A DNA stretch of 64,000 bases, from the NCBI GenBank assembly GCA_041736675.1, contig JBGSTD010000007.1, positions 1 through 64,000 on the forward strand, in the 5' to 3' direction. The notes under the pieces are model-generated. The model made no database searches and was not told where the DNA came from. It saw only the letters and a list, made by a program, of their open reading frames with translations. Position numbers and translations under genes: made by a program. The stretch comes from Salaquimonas sp041736675 (GTDB lineage Bacteria; Pseudomonadota; Alphaproteobacteria; Rhizobiales; Rhizobiaceae). This document shows, one piece after another, positions 1-8,453 of the stretch. Each line of letters opens with the position of its first letter. Positions within the stretch are counted from its first letter, which is position 1.

Positions 1-812
1 GCTGCTCCCTCTTCCAATTCGTCGTCATCATCGCCGCGAACGGCCTTGGGTTGCTCGGGCTCAGGCTTCCTGATTTCTGCTCCATCAGCCGGGCGCTGAA
101 TCGTCGGCGCCTGTTTCGCCTCGGGTCCGGCATAAGTCGCCTCAAGGTCGATAATGTCACGAAGAAGAATATTGCCTTCGTTGAGTTCATCGCGCCAGAT
201 GATGATTGCCTGGAAGGAAAGCGGGCTCTCGCAAAGACCCGCGATCATTGTTTCGCGACCGGCCTCAATGCGTTTTGCAATTGAAATTTCGCCTTCGCGC
301 GAAAGCAGTTCAACAGCACCCATCTCACGCAGATACATCCGCACGGGGTCATCGGTACGATCAGATGCGTCGCGCTTCTTTGTTGTTGCAACCGCCGTTC
401 CACCCGTAGTGGCGATATCGGTTGACTCAGCCTCTTCGTCAACCTCTTCCTCTTCAACGACATTGATGCCCATGTCAGACAGCATAGACATCGTGTCTTC
501 GATCTGTTCAGAAGTTACTTCGTCCGAGGGCAGGACATTGTTCAACTCGTCCATGGTCACATAGCCGCGCTTTTTAGCAGCCTTGATCATTTTCTTGACA
601 GCGTCAGCCGATAGGTCAAGCAATGAATTCTCATTACTTTCACCGTCTTCTTTGACGTCGGCATTTTCGCCGGGCTTGTTGGCTGATGCCTTGACAGGTG
701 CCTTCTTCAGCTCAGCCGCTTTGGGGGCCTTGCCTTTTGCAACTGCAACAATTTCTTCCACTGGCTCAGAAGTCTTTTTAGCCTTGGCAGATTCTTTATT
801 TTTGGATGCCAT
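1..812 (-). CDS. rpoD: RNA polymerase primary sigma factor RpoD, N-terminal part (runs off the window)
   Basis: This is the housekeeping sigma-70 factor that directs core RNA polymerase to most promoters. Only the first 270 codons are inside the window; the gene continues past base 1. The start is the ATG read from 812. Residues 1-60 are a Lys/Ala/Glu-rich low-complexity leader. Residues 62-125 form region 1.1 and end in a strongly acidic run (EEEEVDEEAE). Region 1.2 begins with DPVRMYLREMG at about 155-165, a hallmark of primary sigma factors, and is followed by LLSREGEISIAKRIE. The acidic non-conserved segment follows (DDDDELEEGAA). The upstream neighbour on the same strand is dnaG, the usual arrangement in Rhizobiales. 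The DNA-binding regions 2.4 and 4 are not visible, but the identification is secure. Confidence 0.96.
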   Translation of the reverse strand, partial: MASKNKESAKAKKTSEPVEEIVAVAKGKAPKAAELKKAPVKASANKPGENADVKEDGESNENSLLDLSADAVKKMIKAAKKRGYVTMDELNNVLPSDEVTSEQIEDTMSMLSDMGINVVEEEEVDEEAESTDIATTGGTAVATTKKRDASDRTDDPVRMYLREMGAVELLSREGEISIAKRIEAGRETMIAGLCESPLSFQAIIIWRDELNEGNILLRDIIDLEATYAGPEAKQAPTIQRPADGAEIRKPEPEQPKAVRGDDDDELEEGA

Positions 813-1218
813 CTATTCGATATTCCCATTGCTGGTTCGATAAGTGATGAAAAACGAAATGCCCTCAAAAGCATTTATTTTTCATCAAAAAACTTGTTTG
901 GTTACCGCCGGAATCAGTCTGGTGTCATTTTCTGAATAGCACCAGCGTTGAAAAAAACCGAATCAATAACCTCTTTTTCCCATGGTTAGCTATCTCAATT
1001 GGAGTTAATACCAAATTAACCCTTTGAATCCAAATAGCTTTTAAAAGGATATCTCTCTTGGAAAACAGCAGGGCTGCCTTCCATCAAAATTCCGGCCTTT
1101 AAGTACTTTTTCGTCAGAATGGTGATTCCCGTTCACCAGCCTCTCGTCAAGCGTAAAATTTATACTGAAATGGTGTAAATTGCACAAATATCAAGGCGTA
1201 ATCGCAAAATTGCACCGT
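813..1218. other. Intergenic region between dnaG and rpoD
   Basis: This 406-base AT-rich stretch has no credible ORF on either strand. It must hold the rpoD promoter and leader, reading right to left. I see one short 6-bp hairpin (gttaat/attaac, 1004-1020) and no terminator with a T-run, so dnaG and rpoD could be partly co-transcribed. No convincing -35/-10 pair could be picked by eye. Confidence 0.5.
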
Positions 1219-3183
1219 TTAATAACTTCGCGAAGGCCTTCCAGAAGACAATCCGAAGCCATCAATCAATGCCTCCATCCCCTCATCCTTTGCCAGCTCC
1301 GCCTGAATATGCAAAAAACGCTCCAGGTTTTCGTCATTGCCATCTGAAGCCAGAGCCATTTCAGCGGCCTTCAATTCGCGTTGCAAAGTATGATTGCGAA
1401 CATGCAGCAAATAGGCCTGTCGCCAGCCGTCAGCAGCATCTTCAAATGCTGCCGAAACACCCGTTTGCCAGACGCGGTTCTGGGCAAGTTGTTCATCCAT
1501 CCTCTGAAGCACATCTCCGCCGCCCACCTCAATCAGGTTCTCCCGCAGTTGCTCAACAGACAAACCCTGATCCAGGCTGGCAAAACGGGCAAATATATCA
1601 ATCACCATCTGCCGCAAATCATTGGCAAGTTGGGAAGAAAAATGCAGTGCCGCAAATTCGTCAAAAAACCGGGTAAGCAATGCCGGGTGATTGACAACAC
1701 CCATCACCAATGCTGCCTCCCTTAAGGGAATGCGGGCCTTGCCCTTCTTGATCAGCGAACTGTTGAGCAATGTTGTTGAGACTCCAATCCCGGTCTTTCG
1801 TGCACTGCCAACCGTCTGAAACGGCCTGTTGGTGTTTGCTGCGCCTCTGCCTGCGCGGGCATGGCTGGTGTATCCCTGACCGTCCTGAAACTGTTTTCTG
1901 TTCTGAAAGAAGTTGAACAACCGGTCTCTCATGTCCTGCTCATAGTGGCGCCTGACACTCTCGTTCTTGACCAGATTGGTCACGGCACGGATACGCGCCT
2001 CCAACTCAGCTTTGCGTTCAGGTGTCTCAAAAACACCATTTGCCGTTTCCCGCATCCATATCATTTCGGCAAGCGGCAGTGAGGCATCCAGCACTTCCCG
2101 CATGGCATCGGGACCCTCCTGTTTGATCAGATCATCAGGATCGAGCCCGTCAGGCAAAAGAGCAAACCGCGCCGAACGCCCTGGCTCAAGACCTGGCAGC
2201 AACATGTCTATTGAGCGAAAGGCCGCCTTGAGCCCCGCATCATCTCCATCAAAGCACAGCACGGGTTCACCCTGGACACGCCAGAGCAGCAACATCTGGC
2301 GCTCGGTCAATGCCGTTCCCAGTGGCGCGACAGCATTGGTAAAACCCGCCATGTGCAGGGCAATCACATCCATATAACCTTCACAGGCAATCACCTGACC
2401 TTTTTCATGGACCGATTTGCGGGCCTTGGCATAATTGTAAAGTACATTGGATTTATGAAACAGTTCGGTTTCCGGCGAATTTAGATATTTGGCGGGAACA
2501 TCACTGCTCAAGGCCCTACCGCCAAAGGCAATAATGCGTTCGCGGGAATCGGGTATTGGAAACATCAGCCTGTCGCGGAAGCGGTCGTAGGAAACAGCGA
2601 TTTCTTCACCGTGCACAACCAGTCCACAGGCTTCAATCTGGTCAGCCTTTACACCTTTTCCTGATAAATATTCTTTGAGAGCGTTCCTGCTTTCAGGCGA
2701 ATAACCAATGCGGAATTCACGCTGGACAGTTGCACTCAGTCCCCTTTCGCGAAGATATGCACGCGCCTTTGCCCCACCAGGCGCTTGCAACTGATCTTCG
2801 AAAAATCGTGTCGCCATCTCCATCACTTCATAGAGCGAGGACCGCTTGTCCTCCCGCTCTTGCTGTTGGCGATCTATAACAGGCATCGCAATGCCTGCCC
2901 TGTCTGCCAGCCTTTCGACGGCTTCGGGAAAACTCAAGCCGTCCAATTCAACCAGAAATCTGAAATGGTCGCCTGACACCCCGCATCCAAAGCAATGATA
3001 GCGTCCCTTTCGATCCTCACAATGAAAGCTCGGGCTTTTTTCACCATGGAACGGACAGCAGGCCCAAAAATCTCCCCGTGCGGGATTGGACTTCTTTTTG
3101 TCGAAGGAAACCCTGCTCCCGACCACCTCCGAAATAGGCAATCGGTCACGAATGTCATCAAGGAAACTATCCGGAAAGCGCAT
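1219..3183 (-). CDS. dnaG: DNA primase DnaG
   Basis: DnaG makes the RNA primers used by the replisome. The protein has 654 residues from the ATG at 3183 (MRFPDSFLDD); an upstream in-frame TTG at 3192 is possible but has no better ribosome site. The CHC2 zinc finger is intact, with C43-x2-H46 and C64-x2-C67. A catalytic core follows, with TOPRIM motifs EGYMD (acidic Glu) and CFDGDDAG (the DxD pair), then a C-terminal helicase-binding type region. Length and domain order match bacterial primases. It lies between yqeY and rpoD on the same strand, as in other Rhizobiales, except that a luxR-type gene on the other strand is inserted upstream. Confidence 0.97.
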   Translation of the reverse strand: MRFPDSFLDDIRDRLPISEVVGSRVSFDKKKSNPARGDFWACCPFHGEKSPSFHCEDRKGRYHCFGCGVSGDHFRFLVELDGLSFPEAVERLADRAGIAMPVIDRQQQEREDKRSSLYEVMEMATRFFEDQLQAPGGAKARAYLRERGLSATVQREFRIGYSPESRNALKEYLSGKGVKADQIEACGLVVHGEEIAVSYDRFRDRLMFPIPDSRERIIAFGGRALSSDVPAKYLNSPETELFHKSNVLYNYAKARKSVHEKGQVIACEGYMDVIALHMAGFTNAVAPLGTALTERQMLLLWRVQGEPVLCFDGDDAGLKAAFRSIDMLLPGLEPGRSARFALLPDGLDPDDLIKQEGPDAMREVLDASLPLAEMIWMRETANGVFETPERKAELEARIRAVTNLVKNESVRRHYEQDMRDRLFNFFQNRKQFQDGQGYTSHARAGRGAANTNRPFQTVGSARKTGIGVSTTLLNSSLIKKGKARIPLREAALVMGVVNHPALLTRFFDEFAALHFSSQLANDLRQMVIDIFARFASLDQGLSVEQLRENLIEVGGGDVLQRMDEQLAQNRVWQTGVSAAFEDAADGWRQAYLLHVRNHTLQRELKAAEMALASDGNDENLERFLHIQAELAKDEGMEALIDGFGLSSGRPSRSY

Positions 3184-3547
3184 TATCAACAATCAGGTTA
3201 ATGGGAGATCACATATTGGGCCCATGGCTGGCCAAATGCAACTGCCCGGGAAAGATGAAGAAAGTGGAATTCTGCAATGCGTTGCAATCTGCAGACGCAA
3301 ATTGTGTTTCATGGACGATGAGACCTATCTCTTGAATGATCTTGACCCACAAACTTTGTAAAGTTTTTGATTTTTTTTTGCTACTCGCACGAATTGCTGT
3401 TAATGTCCTTACAAGGTTATCCGAAGTGGGTTTTTTGGATCACCGGCTGTGGGGCAGCCTTTGCACACCAGAAAAAAGCAAAACTGACATGCTTCGCTTG
3501 TCAGCATGATTTTGTATTGTGCTATAGTGGGATGGCTAAATAAATAG
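3184..3547. other. Divergent intergenic region, dnaG / luxR-type gene
   Basis: These 364 bases separate the divergent dnaG and LuxR starts and must carry both promoters. A short palindrome aaacttt-gt-aaagttt (3351-3366) is followed by a T-rich tract. I cannot assign it as a terminator or an operator. No ORF here looks coding. Confidence 0.4.
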
Positions 3548-4270
3548 ATGACGGTGCATAAAAAAATTTCCAAGGCTGATCTGATTTTAAAGGTGATCGA
3601 CGAGCAGGATATCAAAACTGCTTTGGAAATCGTATGCGATATCGGCCAGTATCAAAATGTGGTCTATCATTTGGCTTTTCGAACCAATTCCCCTTTTGAC
3701 ATGCCATTTCTGAAATCGACCTACCCCTTTTCCTGGCTCGGGCGTTATCTCGAAAAACAATACCATGAAATCGATCCGGTGGTGAACCAGGGCTTCCAGC
3801 GGGAAGAACCTTTTTTCTGGTCAGAACTTAAAATCGAGAGTGAAGCGCACAAGGAATTTTTCAAGGATGCCTACGAGCACGGCGCCGGTCGTTCAGGATT
3901 TTCAATTCCTCTTGTCGACAAGTCACAACGCAAGGCCATGTTTACGGTAACTTCAAATCTGACCGACAAATATTGGCGCGCCAAAATCGAAACTGAACGG
4001 GCCAACCTCGCGCAAATAGGCGATATCCTGCACCGCAAAGCGATTCTGCATGTTTACGGAAGCTCAGATGGTCCCAGCCTGGCGCCGCGCGAAATCGAAT
4101 GTTTGTACTGGACAGCGCAAGGCAAGGACGTTTTGACTGTAGCGGAAATTCTCCATATCTCGGAGCATACCGTTCGTGACTATCTCAAGACCGCCCGCCT
4201 CAAACTGGGTTGCAACACCATCGCCCAGGCGATCCACGAGGCAACCAAAAGGCGAATGATCAATTTCTAG
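3548..4270 (+). CDS. LuxR-type quorum-sensing regulator (solo)
   Basis: A 240-residue transcription factor with an N-terminal autoinducer-binding domain (about 20-165) and a C-terminal LuxR helix-turn-helix (about 174-225, LAPREIECLYW...ISEHTVRDYLKTA). The residues that usually contact an acyl-homoserine lactone are all present by eye: W63, Y67, D76-P77, W91 and the glycines around 113-117. That suggests it still binds a ligand. No luxI-type synthase occurs anywhere in the window, so it is a solo receptor here. The architecture resembles VjbR/BabR of Brucella, but I do not claim orthology. It interrupts the usual yqeY-dnaG spacing. A palindrome and a probable small RNA lie just downstream on the same strand. 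Confidence 0.88.
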   Translation: MTVHKKISKADLILKVIDEQDIKTALEIVCDIGQYQNVVYHLAFRTNSPFDMPFLKSTYPFSWLGRYLEKQYHEIDPVVNQGFQREEPFFWSELKIESEAHKEFFKDAYEHGAGRSGFSIPLVDKSQRKAMFTVTSNLTDKYWRAKIETERANLAQIGDILHRKAILHVYGSSDGPSLAPREIECLYWTAQGKDVLTVAEILHISEHTVRDYLKTARLKLGCNTIAQAIHEATKRRMINF

Positions 4271-4522
4271 ACCCATGGTCTGTTCCCCAAATATTCCCGA
4301 CGTCAGTTTTGCAGCAACAGATTGATTTCGCGGGGCAAAAAACCTCACACCTGTCCAAAACCAAAATAGCTCTACACCACTGAAACTCACCGATGGCTTG
4401 TACCAACGGCAGCGTAGTATTTGCCTGCAAACTGTTTCCCCAAAAGAACTCATCAAAGTTACTGTATAAAATGGCGAATTCCATTTGAAACACAACCACA
4501 GTTTGAGCAAAGACCATCAATA

Positions 4523-4539
4523 CCCCCCTATCTGGGGGG
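4523..4539. promoter_or_regulatory. C6-TATCT-G6 palindrome, possible LuxR-type operator
   Basis: Six C, the centre TATCT, then six G form a near-perfect inverted repeat, flanked by ATA and ATT that extend the symmetry. It lies 250 bases downstream of the LuxR-type gene. Its centre is about 45 bases upstream of where a small transcript could start, near the usual spacing of an activating lux box. Function is inferred from position and symmetry only. Confidence 0.4.
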
Positions 4540-4575
4540 ATTGCAAGAACTCCCAATTAAAGGCTGAATAGAGGG

Positions 4576-4669
4576 GTGAAGCATGCTGATGGTCTCGAAG
4601 TGGGTTCGAATTTCAGTGCTTTGCAAGACCGTTCAATCTGAGTGGGTCAGATTGAACGGTCTACTTTTT
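4576..4669 (+). ncRNA. Candidate small RNA ending in a strong terminator
   Basis: Two hairpins follow each other. The first is tcgaa-GTGGG-ttcga (4595-4609), nested in a weaker ctga/tcag stem. The second is a perfect 16-bp stem (4626-4641 with 4647-4662), also with loop GTGGG, followed by acTTTTT. The T-run orients it to the plus strand. The nearest plus-strand gene stop is 355 bases upstream, too far for an ordinary gene terminator. The 5' end is a guess from a weak TTGCAA/CTGAAT pair at 4541/4564. It could alternatively be just a remote 3' end for the LuxR mRNA. Confidence 0.45.
4626..4669 (+). terminator. Rho-independent terminator, perfect 16-bp stem
   Basis: The stem agaccgttcaatctga pairs perfectly with tcagattgaacggtct around a 5-base loop and is followed by a T-run at 4665-4669. 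There is no T-run on the other side, so it works for plus-strand transcripts (LuxR mRNA or the candidate small RNA). Confidence 0.8.
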
Positions 4670-4756
4670 CCAGTTTAAGATAAGACGGACAACCTGGCCC
4701 AGCTTAGAAACCGGAACGAGGGCAGTCGGCTATTATGCAACAATGTAAATGTCATT

Positions 4757-5212
4757 TCAGCCGTTTAGTGCGGCCTTGATCATGCCTCCGGCAACACCCA
4801 TGTCAATCTGTCCGCGATAACGCTCTTTCAGCAAACCCATTACCTTTCCCATGTCGCGCAGGGAAGTTGCGCCTGTTTCAGCAATTGTTTCGCCGACAAT
4901 CACTTTCAATTCCTCATCGGAAAGCTGCTCAGGCAGAAACTCCCTGATTATCGAAATTTCGACTATCTCCTCATCAGCCAGTTCCTGCCTTCCGCCTTCA
5001 ATATATATTCTGCTGGACTCTTCGCGCTGTTTTACCATTTTGCCGAGAATATCAAGCACTTCCTCGTCGTCTGCCTTGTCTTTGCCTTTACCACGCAAAG
5101 CTATGTCCCTATCGATAATGGCAGCATTGATCAGTCGTAACGTGGAAACCCTTTTACGTTCCTGGGCTTTTTGGGAAACCTTGAGTGCTTCTGCCAATTT
5201 GTCTCTTAACAT
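4757..5212 (-). CDS. yqeY: GatB/YqeY domain protein
   Basis: A 151-residue protein made only of the GatB/YqeY domain, the helical tail domain also found in the Asp/Glu-tRNA amidotransferase GatB subunit. Recognisable features are the N-terminal MLRDKLAEALKVSQKAQER, the central KQREESSRIYIEGGRQELADEE and the C-terminal GKVMGLLKERYRGQIDMG, all typical of the stand-alone YqeY family. Its cellular role is not well defined; a tRNA-related function is inferred from the domain. The start at 5212 is preceded by GGAGGA. It precedes dnaG-rpoD on the minus strand and is divergent from carA, as in related genomes. Confidence 0.9.
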   Translation of the reverse strand: MLRDKLAEALKVSQKAQERKRVSTLRLINAAIIDRDIALRGKGKDKADDEEVLDILGKMVKQREESSRIYIEGGRQELADEEIVEISIIREFLPEQLSDEELKVIVGETIAETGATSLRDMGKVMGLLKERYRGQIDMGVAGGMIKAALNG

Positions 5213-5490
5213 GCTCTGAAATCCTCCATTACTTCGGTAATCTTGTAAGAACTTCGTAAAGTCCTTTTGGCTAAAACCACTGTTTAGCCGCCTGTATCAT
5301 TCGCCTTGCCTCCCGAACATACTTGTTGATGGAGCAAATTTGTAAAAGAGAGTTGGCATTCACAGGTTGACCTGTCAGGCTTGTCGCACTATCAGTCCCT
5401 TTCAGCCATAGCAAATTCATTTCAAACGATGTTTCCGGCATTTTAGACCGGGCATCCCGCTCGCCCGACCCAATTTTGGAGCTGACGCCC

Positions 5491-6759
5491 ATGACCTCCC
5501 CCGCCACAGATATGCCCCCAGTGAATTCACTTGTGAACTCCCGTGAGAATTCCCCGGTAACAAAAACACCCGCTTGGGGAGTAGAACGCCCGACTGCGGT
5601 TTTGGTTCTTGCTGACGGAACCGTGATAACCGGAAAAGGCAATGGCGCAGAAGGTGTTTGTGAAGCTGAAGTCTGCTTCAACACCGCGATTACGGGATAT
5701 CAGGAAATTCTCACCGACCCGTCCTACGCAGGACAGATCGTTACTTTCACCTTTCCTCATATCGGCAATACCGGCACTAACGAAGAGGATTTCGAAACCT
5801 ACAACATCCAGTCGCACGCCGGAGTTGTTGGTGCCATATTCAAGGCGGATATTACGCAGCCTTCCAACTACCGCTCAACAAACCATTTCAATGACTGGTT
5901 GAAATCCCGCGGCATCATCGCAATAAGCGGCGTGGATACACGTGCGCTGACTGCCCTTATCCGCGAAAAGGGTCTGGCCAATGCAGTGATTGCTCATAAC
6001 AGCGATGGCGATTTTGATCTTCCTGCCCTGAAGAAAAAGGCTGCCGCCTGGCATGGACTGGAAAATCTGGATCTTGCCAAGGAAGTCTCAGGGCCAGTTC
6101 CGGCAAACTGGAACCAGATGGAGTGGGACTGGGAGAACGGATATCAGGAACTGGAAAATCCCCAGTTCAATGTTGTTGTTGTCGACTACGGCATCAAGCG
6201 CAATATTCTGCGCCTTTTGGCTGGACTTGGTTGCAAATTGACGGTGCTTCCGGCTACAGCAACCGCAGATGAAATATTGGCTCACAAGCCCGATGGCGTT
6301 TTTCTGTCAAATGGTCCCGGAGACCCGGCAGCAACAGGCATCTATTCAGTACACACCATCAAAGGTGTCCTCAAGACAGATGTTCCGGTTTTCGGCATTT
6401 GCCTTGGCCACCAGATGCTGGCATTGGCGCTGGGCGCGCAAACCGTCAAAATGCACCAGGGACATCATGGAGCCAACCACCCTGTAAAAGATCACACAAC
6501 CGGCAAGGTTGAGATTGTATCCATGAACCATGGATTTGCGGTCGACGGAAAAAGTCTGCCTGAGGGAGTTGTCGAAACACATACTTCCCTTTTTGACGAC
6601 ACGAATTGCGGACTGACGGTTACAGGAAAACCAGTCTTCTCGGTGCAGCACCATCCCGAAGCCTCTCCTGGTCCCCAGGACAGCCATTATCTGTTCCGCC
6701 GCTTCGTCAACATGATGCGTAAAAACAAGGGTCTGGAACAAATCGCAGAGAGCAATTGA
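5491..6759 (+). CDS. carA: Carbamoyl-phosphate synthase small subunit
   Basis: The glutamine-hydrolysing subunit that channels ammonia to CarB for carbamoyl phosphate, feeding arginine and pyrimidine synthesis. 422 residues from the ATG at 5491, which has GGAG nine bases upstream; an in-frame TTG at 5476 overlaps that ribosome site and is unlikely. The N-terminal CarA domain starts around residue 33 (AVLVLADGTVITGKG). The class I amidotransferase domain has the nucleophile C304 (FGICLGHQM) and the His-x-Glu pair H388/E390 (HHPEASPGP). The first 30 residues (Ser/Pro/Asn-rich) are longer than usual. carB is 5 kb downstream on the same strand, with unrelated genes between. Confidence 0.97.
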   Translation: MTSPATDMPPVNSLVNSRENSPVTKTPAWGVERPTAVLVLADGTVITGKGNGAEGVCEAEVCFNTAITGYQEILTDPSYAGQIVTFTFPHIGNTGTNEEDFETYNIQSHAGVVGAIFKADITQPSNYRSTNHFNDWLKSRGIIAISGVDTRALTALIREKGLANAVIAHNSDGDFDLPALKKKAAAWHGLENLDLAKEVSGPVPANWNQMEWDWENGYQELENPQFNVVVVDYGIKRNILRLLAGLGCKLTVLPATATADEILAHKPDGVFLSNGPGDPAATGIYSVHTIKGVLKTDVPVFGICLGHQMLALALGAQTVKMHQGHHGANHPVKDHTTGKVEIVSMNHGFAVDGKSLPEGVVETHTSLFDDTNCGLTVTGKPVFSVQHHPEASPGPQDSHYLFRRFVNMMRKNKGLEQIAESN

Positions 6760-7011
6760 TCCGGCGACATCATTGGCGGCGTTTAGCATCCATGATTAAC
6801 AGTGGTATTTTGATACGGTTTTAGCTACATCTACAGTACTTTCATGTACTCTTGGAGCCTCCGTTACCTCCCTGTTTTTCCCTGAAATTGTCACATCTCC
6901 AACCGTATTATGCCACATTTGCTCCCTACTTCTGGTAGGCAGTGGAGAGGTGATCAATCATCAATAGCGTATTTGTCTTGCGTTTCGCTGCCAAAAGGAT
7001 TGGAGCGCATA

Positions 7012-7260
7012 ATGTATCATGACCGTGAAATTACCCATGTGCCTGTTTGCAGTCGATCCGCAGGCAATGAGCCATCGTCAGCCAACCTACCATCAACGAA
7101 TAGGAACAGACGGGCGGACAAAGATTGCTCAATAGTCTTGCCCGACAAGGGTGTGACCGGCAGGTTTGAACCGCCATCGCGATTTTCAGCGACCCGCCGC
7201 GTGGACATGAAACAGACATTGTTCTTTTCACCCTGGCGGCCAAAATCAAAATTCAATTGA
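7012..7260 (+). CDS. Small hypothetical protein, 82 residues
   Basis: A short ORF starting ATG at 7012 with TTGGAG seven bases before it and ending 12 bases before a strong bidirectional terminator. The product is hydrophilic and basic (MYHDREITHVPV... RADKDCSIVLPDKGVTGRFEPPSRF...) and has no signal peptide, membrane segment or motif I recognise. The ribosome site and terminator favour a real gene; the composition is not diagnostic. It could equally be untranslated transcript downstream of carA. Confidence 0.4.
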   Translation: MYHDREITHVPVCSRSAGNEPSSANLPSTNRNRRADKDCSIVLPDKGVTGRFEPPSRFSATRRVDMKQTLFFSPWRPKSKFN

Positions 7261-7272
7261 ACATCAGACAAT

Positions 7273-7302
7273 AAAAAACCGGAGCGATAACTCCGGTTTT
7301 TT
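7273..7302. terminator. Bidirectional terminator
   Basis: aaaaaaccggag pairs perfectly over 12 bp with ctccggtttttt around the loop cgataa. It has a T-run in each direction, so it ends the plus-strand unit (carA / small ORF) and the minus-strand metallopeptidase gene that stops at 7329. Confidence 0.9.
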
Positions 7303-7328
7303 ACGTCTATGGCTGTCAGCCCTGTTAA

Positions 7329-8291
7329 TTACAGGTCGCGGGCATTGAAAGTGTCACATGCCTCAATACGGCCAGCTTCAAAACCGCGCGAGAACCATTT
7401 GCGGCGCTGTTCGGAAGTTCCGTGGTTGAATGCTTCGGGTACAACATAACCTTGTGTGCGCTTTTGGATGGCATCATCGCCAATCTGATTTGCAGCCACG
7501 AGAGCTTCTTCAAGATCGCCTCTTTCAAGCCATCCCTCCTGCGCAACGTAGTGCCCCCATACACCTGCAAAACAATCGGCCTGAAGTTCGACCTTTACCG
7601 AAGTCTTGTTGACCTCGATTTTCCCCATGTTCTGACGCATCCGGTTGAACTCCGGCAACACGCCGATAATGTTTTGAACATGATGGCCAACCTCATGTGC
7701 AAGGACATAAGCCTGGGCGAAATCGCCCTTGGCCCCAAATTGGCGGGACAGGGTATTGTAGAATGAGAGGTCAATGTAAACTTGGCTGTCACCTGGGCAG
7801 TAGAACGGTCCGGCAGCACTGTCTGCTATTCCACAGGCGGAGCGAACCTGCCCCTCGAAAAGGTTCAATTTGGGCAAAGGATAAGCCTTGCCATAACCTT
7901 TGAATATGTTGGTCCAGACTTCTTCTGTCGAGCCCATGATGACTTCCATGAATTCACGCATCTCGTCCTGCTTGCCATTGGTACCTGTCTGGCGGTTGAC
8001 CTGTGGCGATTGTTGCGGGGAGATCGACTGGCCAAGACCACCTCCAAGACCACCTCCGGCCAAACCGCCGAGCAATGCAAGCGGGTTCAGACCCAGGGCC
8101 CACAAAACAACACCAATAATGATCAGCGTGCCGCAACCCATGCCGCCTGACTGTGCTGGCCGAGCACCGCCGCCTGTAGGTATCCTGAATGAGCCGCCGC
8201 CGCCCTGCGGCATGCGGAACATGCCGCCGCCACCGCTGGAACCCCGTCCATCATTGACGTTTTGACTACGTCTTCTGCCCTTCCAGTCCAT
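7329..8291 (-). CDS. Putative neutral zinc metallopeptidase (YpfJ family)
   Basis: 320 residues from the ATG at 8291 (MDWKGRRRSQNVNDGRG), which has GGGAG at good spacing; the longer reading frame upstream lacks this. The start matches the conserved N-terminus of the YpfJ / 'neutral zinc metallopeptidase' family. A Gly-rich stretch precedes a single membrane segment (about 50-75, GTLIIIGVVLWALG), then a soluble domain. The zinc motif HEVGHH (H199-E-x2-H203) and a downstream conserved block with ELQADCFAG (typical third ligand region) are visible. Substrate unknown; a cell-envelope location is inferred from the single anchor. Confidence 0.9.
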   Translation of the reverse strand: MDWKGRRRSQNVNDGRGSSGGGGMFRMPQGGGGSFRIPTGGGARPAQSGGMGCGTLIIIGVVLWALGLNPLALLGGLAGGGLGGGLGQSISPQQSPQVNRQTGTNGKQDEMREFMEVIMGSTEEVWTNIFKGYGKAYPLPKLNLFEGQVRSACGIADSAAGPFYCPGDSQVYIDLSFYNTLSRQFGAKGDFAQAYVLAHEVGHHVQNIIGVLPEFNRMRQNMGKIEVNKTSVKVELQADCFAGVWGHYVAQEGWLERGDLEEALVAANQIGDDAIQKRTQGYVVPEAFNHGTSEQRRKWFSRGFEAGRIEACDTFNARDL

Positions 8292-8453
8292 TTGGCAACA
8301 CTCCCGGTTTGCAACTCTCATGTTCATTTATCGGGATATATAGCTACTGCAAAAGCACAGACAATTGGTTTCCCGATTTCCCGTTAGGTAAACATAAACT
8401 TGGAGCGATGCAAATCCTTGCTTTGACTGAAAAACAGCAAATACTCATAAATT

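Larger units (their letters stand above)
4271..4756. other. Intergenic region downstream of the LuxR-type gene
   Basis: This is 486 bases without a convincing protein gene. It contains a C6/G6 palindrome at 4523-4539, two consecutive hairpins with identical GTGGG loops (4595-4609 and 4626-4662) and a T-run at 4665-4669; each is listed separately. The tail 4670-4756 leads into the 3' end of yqeY, which is on the other strand. Confidence 0.6.

Noticed and set aside
4600..4625. tRNA T-arm-like sequence gtgggttcgaatttcag
   Set aside because: The T-loop GGTTCGAAT is present but the flanking T-stem does not pair, and no acceptor or anticodon stem fits; it is better explained as the first GTGGG-loop hairpin.
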